From: Siphonodentalium dalli
Taxonomy: Eukaryota; Mollusca; Scaphopoda; Gadilida; Siphonodentaliidae
DNA length: 64,000 bases
Direction: 5' to 3'
NCBI GenBank assembly: GCA_032622095.1
Contig: CP136065.1
Location: 69,503,042 to 69,567,041, forward strand
Shown one piece after another: positions 60,162 through 64,000 of the stretch. The stretch's first letter is position 1. Every line of letters begins with the position of its first letter. The notes under the pieces were generated by a model. That model ran no database searches and was not told the DNA's origin. It worked only from the letters and a program-made list of their open reading frames with translations. The translations under genes and the position numbers were made by a program.

Positions 60162-60226
60162 GTTGAAGAGGTCAGAGCGCTGGATCAAACGAGCCACCGT
60201 AGTTTGATCCAGCAATCTGACCTCTT
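60162..60226 (+). ncRNA. Pre-miRNA-like hairpin (candidate)
   Basis: The arms tgaagaggtcaga/ctggatcaaac and gtttgatccag/tctgacctcttca pair over 27 bases with one three-base internal mismatch and an 11-base loop. Length and structure fit an intronic miRNA precursor, but a small foldback repeat would look the same. Expression cannot be judged from sequence. Confidence 0.3.
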
Positions 60227-60475
60227 CAAATGAAACATGATGCGAAGCCCAGATCAATTCATTGCAGTGATAACAGGTTTATCATATCATCATATGACAT
60301 GCTTTTTATTTAAAAAGCTCAATTAATTATGAAATGAAACCACATGTAAGCCACTGGTAACAAGAATAAAGAAAAGCCACTGGTAACAAGAATAAAGAAG
60401 GAACTACATTTGTACGCCCGTCGTATTACATGTATGTAAATGGGTTGGTCGTCCATCCGTCGTCCATCCGTCCGC

Positions 60476-60725
60476 TTTTGGTTTCCGGATGATAACTTTA
60501 GATTGAATCGAGTGAACTGAACCAAATTTGGTATGTTAGTTTACCACACCAAAATACAGATCAAGTTCGAATATGGGTTTCGTCCGCATGATTTTGACTG
60601 AGTAATGCCCATTTTTCGACTTAGATTTTACCTTATTTGCGGTTTCCGGATGATAACTTTAGATTGAATCAAGTGAACTCAACCAAATTTGGTATATTAG
60701 TTTACCACCCCAAAATATAGATGGC
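60476..60725. repeat. Diverged 164-bp direct repeat
   Basis: The block ggtttccggatgataacttt with caaatttggtat and tagtttaccac occurs at about 60478 and 60642. It resembles the intergenic family that shares gaaatttggta words with Helitron 2. Confidence 0.7.
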
Positions 60726-61768
60726 ATGCTCTTGTTGTATAATAAAGAATCTAGCTTTTTACGGACATGCGCAATATGCGAGATAGAGAAGGGTGGTAAC
60801 ACATTGGATCAAACTGTAGCTGACCCGATGGTCAGGAAATGATCGCTTTACTTTTGTGGTATTGGGGAAAGAAAAATGAGTCATATAATTTTTTTTTTAA
60901 ACCATACCCAAGCAATGTCTGTGATGATGATAATGTAGGCCAAAGTTATTTATTAGCCTAGGCAACTTCCTGTTAATTATCAGGGCTGCATGTACTGGTA
61001 TATGCCGATATACAAGTAAGTGGTTCCAGGGCTTAAAGTGATGTGAAAGACCCCGGTAGGGTGGTCAAATACAAATGGAGAATAATATTCCTCAAAGTAG
61101 TTATTTTTACAAATCTTATATCCAAATTAAATGCAAAGACTTTTGATGGGGAAATCATTCACATTAGCTAATCGCCTAGAGTATATTTGCATCCCGAATC
61201 AAGAAGTAAATATTTACAATTTTGCATAGTACAGACGATGTTTTCTATGGAGAGGTTCGATTGATTTGTTTAGCATTTTCGGCGATGTTAGCAGAATGGT
61301 AGATTTTTTCCTGAGTACTAACTTATTAGTTTCATGCACCTGAACAAGTCCATAATATATCTTTAATTAAAAGAGTTTGGTTTATGATCATTTCTCGTGG
61401 ACTCAGTCGGTTATGTGTACAACTCCAAACCATCTCGCCCTCCAGCGCTGACAATGGTCGACGAGTTTATACCATGGATGTTTAAAACTCTTCTGATGGG
61501 TTCTATCTAAACATTTCCTGCAAGATGTGCATGGGTGTTTCATACCAGAATTATATTGATGATTTGTACCATGGAATCATAGTCTTGACTATGTAGTTTA
61601 TATACCAGGGTACCGTAGTTACTCACAACTTATATCCAAATGGTCCGTAAATTAACACATGATGTGTGCATTCAAGTTGGTACATGTAGATGTTGGTACA
61701 TTTAAGTTGATTTACATTTACTGAACAATTTTGAAGTTCTTTCCCTATAACCCCAATTGGTGTGGTTA
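60726..61768. other. PGAP2 intron 2, no further element recognised
   Basis: AT-rich sequence without supported genes or clear repeats. Confidence 0.45.
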
Positions 61769-62049
61769 TATATCCCTTTCATGATGGGAGCTGTGCTGTT
61801 GTAGCACTACAGATCCTGTGCCAGTGCATTCTCTTATATATCCGAGTCTCCCAAAGGGAGCCTTGCATATATATACATGAAAGAGAAAGCACTGGCTTAC
61901 CAGTTACAAGGTCAAGGTAAATATTGTTAAGCCAATGTATTATCTTATATATACGAGGTTCCCAATGGGTGACTCATACGGTATATAAGAGAATGATTGG
62001 CACAGGGTTTTCACAAAAATTCAGGAAGTTCCAGTCATGGAAGGGTTAA
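61769..62049. mobile_element. piggyBac-like MITE
   Basis: Ends tatccctttcatgatggga and tccagtcatggaagggttaa are imperfect inverted repeats; TTAA is present at the right. Internal hairpin words ccagtgcattctcttatat and gagaatgattggcac recur in the same order as in 49310-49595. Confidence 0.68.
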
Positions 62050-62373
62050 AGACATGATCTCTGCATGTAAGGCCATGGTTAATTAATTTTATGTTTAGCG
62101 CCAATCGCCGCATTTCCTTTTTTGGCTGAAAATAGTATTGAATTTGATTAATTATTTGCACAATTCCATTGTCCCAACGAGTGTCCCTTGTGAAAATTCA
62201 TATAGGAACATTTACTCTTACTCCCTAGACAGACGCTTCATTCACATAAATTGAATGTGAACACGATTGATGTTAAATATTTATGTTATATTTTAATTAC
62301 ATTGTACTATAAATGTAAATTCAGAAACCTAATGTGAACCCGGCTGGAAATACATGTACAGTATCTGTCATTT

Positions 62374-63063
62374 GCAGAATGTGGTCCCCAGAGGTTCAAT
62401 GTAGTGACGCTATCCTGCATGGTTGGCTAGTGTCACCAAATTCATCCTCTAGGGACCACATTCTGCTCAGGTATCAACTGCTATGGGAGACCTAGGATCA
62501 GATTGAAGTCCCTCAGTTGAAGTTGGTGATGCTTACCCATTAGTCACCTCGGTTATGTATTTTATTTTATGCAAATTAGGGGATATAGAAACTCAAGGCC
62601 TATGAATTGGGATCATGCAAGTCTGTAAAACAACTATTAAGACTGAAATAGTGTGTCATTTGCAAAATGAGGTCCCCAGAGGGTGAATGTAGTGATGCTA
62701 TCCCACATGGCGGGCTTGCATCACCAAATTCCCCCTCTGGGAACCTCATTCTTCTGAGGACTCAACTGCTATGGGAGACCTCATTGTACATGTAGGTAGG
62801 ATCAGATTGAAGTACCGCAGTTGGTGATATTTACCCATATTATTCACTCGATTAAGCATTTTATCTTCTGCAAATTAGGGGATATAGAAACTGAACAGAA
62901 GGGCAAAAGTAACAAAAACAATGTTAATTGGACTATAGATACTTCCCAGAAGATGAGGCCTAAGCAGAATGAGGTCCCTGGAGGGTGAATTTAGTTATGC
63001 TAGCCTGCTGTGCAGTGCAGCATCACTAAATTCACCCTCTGAGGACCTCATTCTGCAAATGAC
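62374..63063 (+). repeat. Three paralogous 100-bp hairpins in tandem
   Basis: Hairpins at 62374-62470, 62658-62758 and 62963-63063 each pair gcagaatgaggtccccagagg-type arms with cctctggggacctcattctgc-type arms over about 40 bp. The spacers also repeat (caactgctatgggagacc, caaattaggggatatagaaa), so the whole forms a diverged array of about 290-305 bp. It lies in PGAP2 intron 2, sense strand. Confidence 0.85.
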
Positions 63064-63620
63064 AGACACACTATTTCCAGACTTGAACCTGAATAAATAA
63101 TAATCACTGCATTTCACATTTAATTCTCAGAATCCTGGATGACGCCAAACATAAACTTAATTATTAACGTGTTCTATACTAAATACTCATTGGTGAGTAC
63201 TGTAGTTCCCTTAGGAAATGTTCAGTTAATATGTTCAGCAAACGACCATAGGTCCTTTATTGAACTTACAGTATACTATCCAAACATTTTCCACAAATGA
63301 ATATGAATCATTCTGCTCCTGTATTTCTGTCTGCTGCCTGATTTTATAACTTGAACACCCCTCCAAATGAATAACAAGACTGTTACACTGTATACTTTAT
63401 AACTGAATGGGATAATCCGTTTAGTAAAGAAAGGGTTTAAACCTTGGCCTTATCACTGAAGCTTTCACACGGCAGGGTTTTTCTAACTGTATTGAGACAG
63501 GGCCCTTCCCTTTGAGAAAATTTACATCATAGATGCTTATAACAGGGAATACCGGTATACATGTATGTATATGAAGAATATAAGCAAAAAGAATTTTCAT
63601 TACGAATCTCAGTGTATAAC

Positions 63621-63746
63621 AACCCTTTCATGACGGGAGCTGCGCTGGTGCAACATTAAAGACCCTGAGCCAATGCATTCTCTTATATATGCGAGTCGGC
63701 CATAGGTCACCTCACATATATACGGTAAGAGAATGCATTGGCCCAA
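63621..63746. mobile_element. piggyBac-like MITE, partial
   Basis: It begins aaccctttcatgacgggag and contains the hairpin ccaatgcattctcttatata / taagagaatgcattgg. The right terminus is missing, replaced by the AT-rich array. Confidence 0.6.
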
Positions 63747-63747
63747 C

Positions 63748-64000
63748 AATTTTTTTATAATTTTGTTCTTACATTCTATAACAATTTTTCTCATTTTTTT
63801 CTTATATTCTTTAACAATTTTATCATTTTATATCATTTTTTCTTACATTCTGTAACAATTGTATAATTTTTTATCATTTTTTCATAAATTCTCTATCAAT
63901 TTTGATAATTTTTTCTTTCATTCTTTAACAATTTTTATCATTTTGAATCATTATTTCTTACATTCTTTAACAATATTTTTTTCTTTTTTTACTTTATTTC
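63748..64000. repeat. AT-rich low-complexity tandem array
   Basis: About 40-bp units of ttcttacattctttaacaat and ttttatcatttt repeat imperfectly to the window end. The array may continue beyond it. Confidence 0.7.

Overview
This window looks like non-coding-rich nuclear DNA from a marine invertebrate animal. The evidence is spliced genes with GT/AG introns of several kb, low gene density, a very high load of short inverted-repeat elements, Helitrons, tRNA-derived SINEs with (ATT)n or (AACC)n tails, a Ngaro-type tyrosine-recombinase retrotransposon and abundant ACATGTA-type motifs. I cannot decide between an invertebrate deuterostome and a lophotrochozoan from sequence alone. A 100-N scaffold gap lies at 31620-31719.

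Only two host genes are supported, arranged head to head. On the minus strand, five exons between 44699 and about 31720 encode the N-terminal part of a HEAT-type protein that best fits BRAT1. Splice phases are consistent at all four junctions, and the fifth exon runs into the gap. On the plus strand, exons at 52357-52581 and 58961-59225 encode the N-terminal half of PGAP2, the Golgi/ER membrane protein of GPI-anchor lipid remodelling; its remaining exons lie beyond the window. The 7.7 kb between the two start codons is mostly transposon sequence.

The left 31 kb has no recognisable host gene. Positions 1-866 and 2745-3609 are copies of one repeat. Positions 4545-8371 are a 3,827-bp unit repeated in tandem at 8372-18193, and the second copy is split by a 5,991-bp Ngaro element (11239-17229). 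Because the first copy lacks the element, the window holds both the empty and the filled site. The element has textbook split direct repeats (A1, then B1-A2, then B2) that look identical pair by pair, so insertion was recent. Its coding region is nevertheless broken: several frame changes, an in-frame stop, a missing middle of the recombinase, and Phe where the catalytic Tyr is expected. From 18 to 31 kb there are inverted-repeat elements, a SINE, a 62-bp tandem array, a long palindrome and a G-tract satellite that switches strand.

The right half contains two Helitrons (34020-35262, 56725-57518), several TIR elements with visible target-site duplications (39644-41115; 43442-44379; 45158-46902 carrying a PHD finger; 50434-51876 with GTGCGCAC arrays), a 5'-truncated non-LTR element with A-tail and TSD (53106-54692), a short tRNA/5S-rRNA chimeric element (56490-56660), a tRNA-derived SINE (59342-59808), a piggyBac-like MITE family, and several pre-miRNA-like hairpins in the PGAP2 intron after exon 2. 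I found no defence system, operon, CRISPR array or secondary-metabolite cluster. The most notable objects are mobile elements: the PHD-finger element, the trans-mobilised-looking Ngaro and the palindromic-array element.
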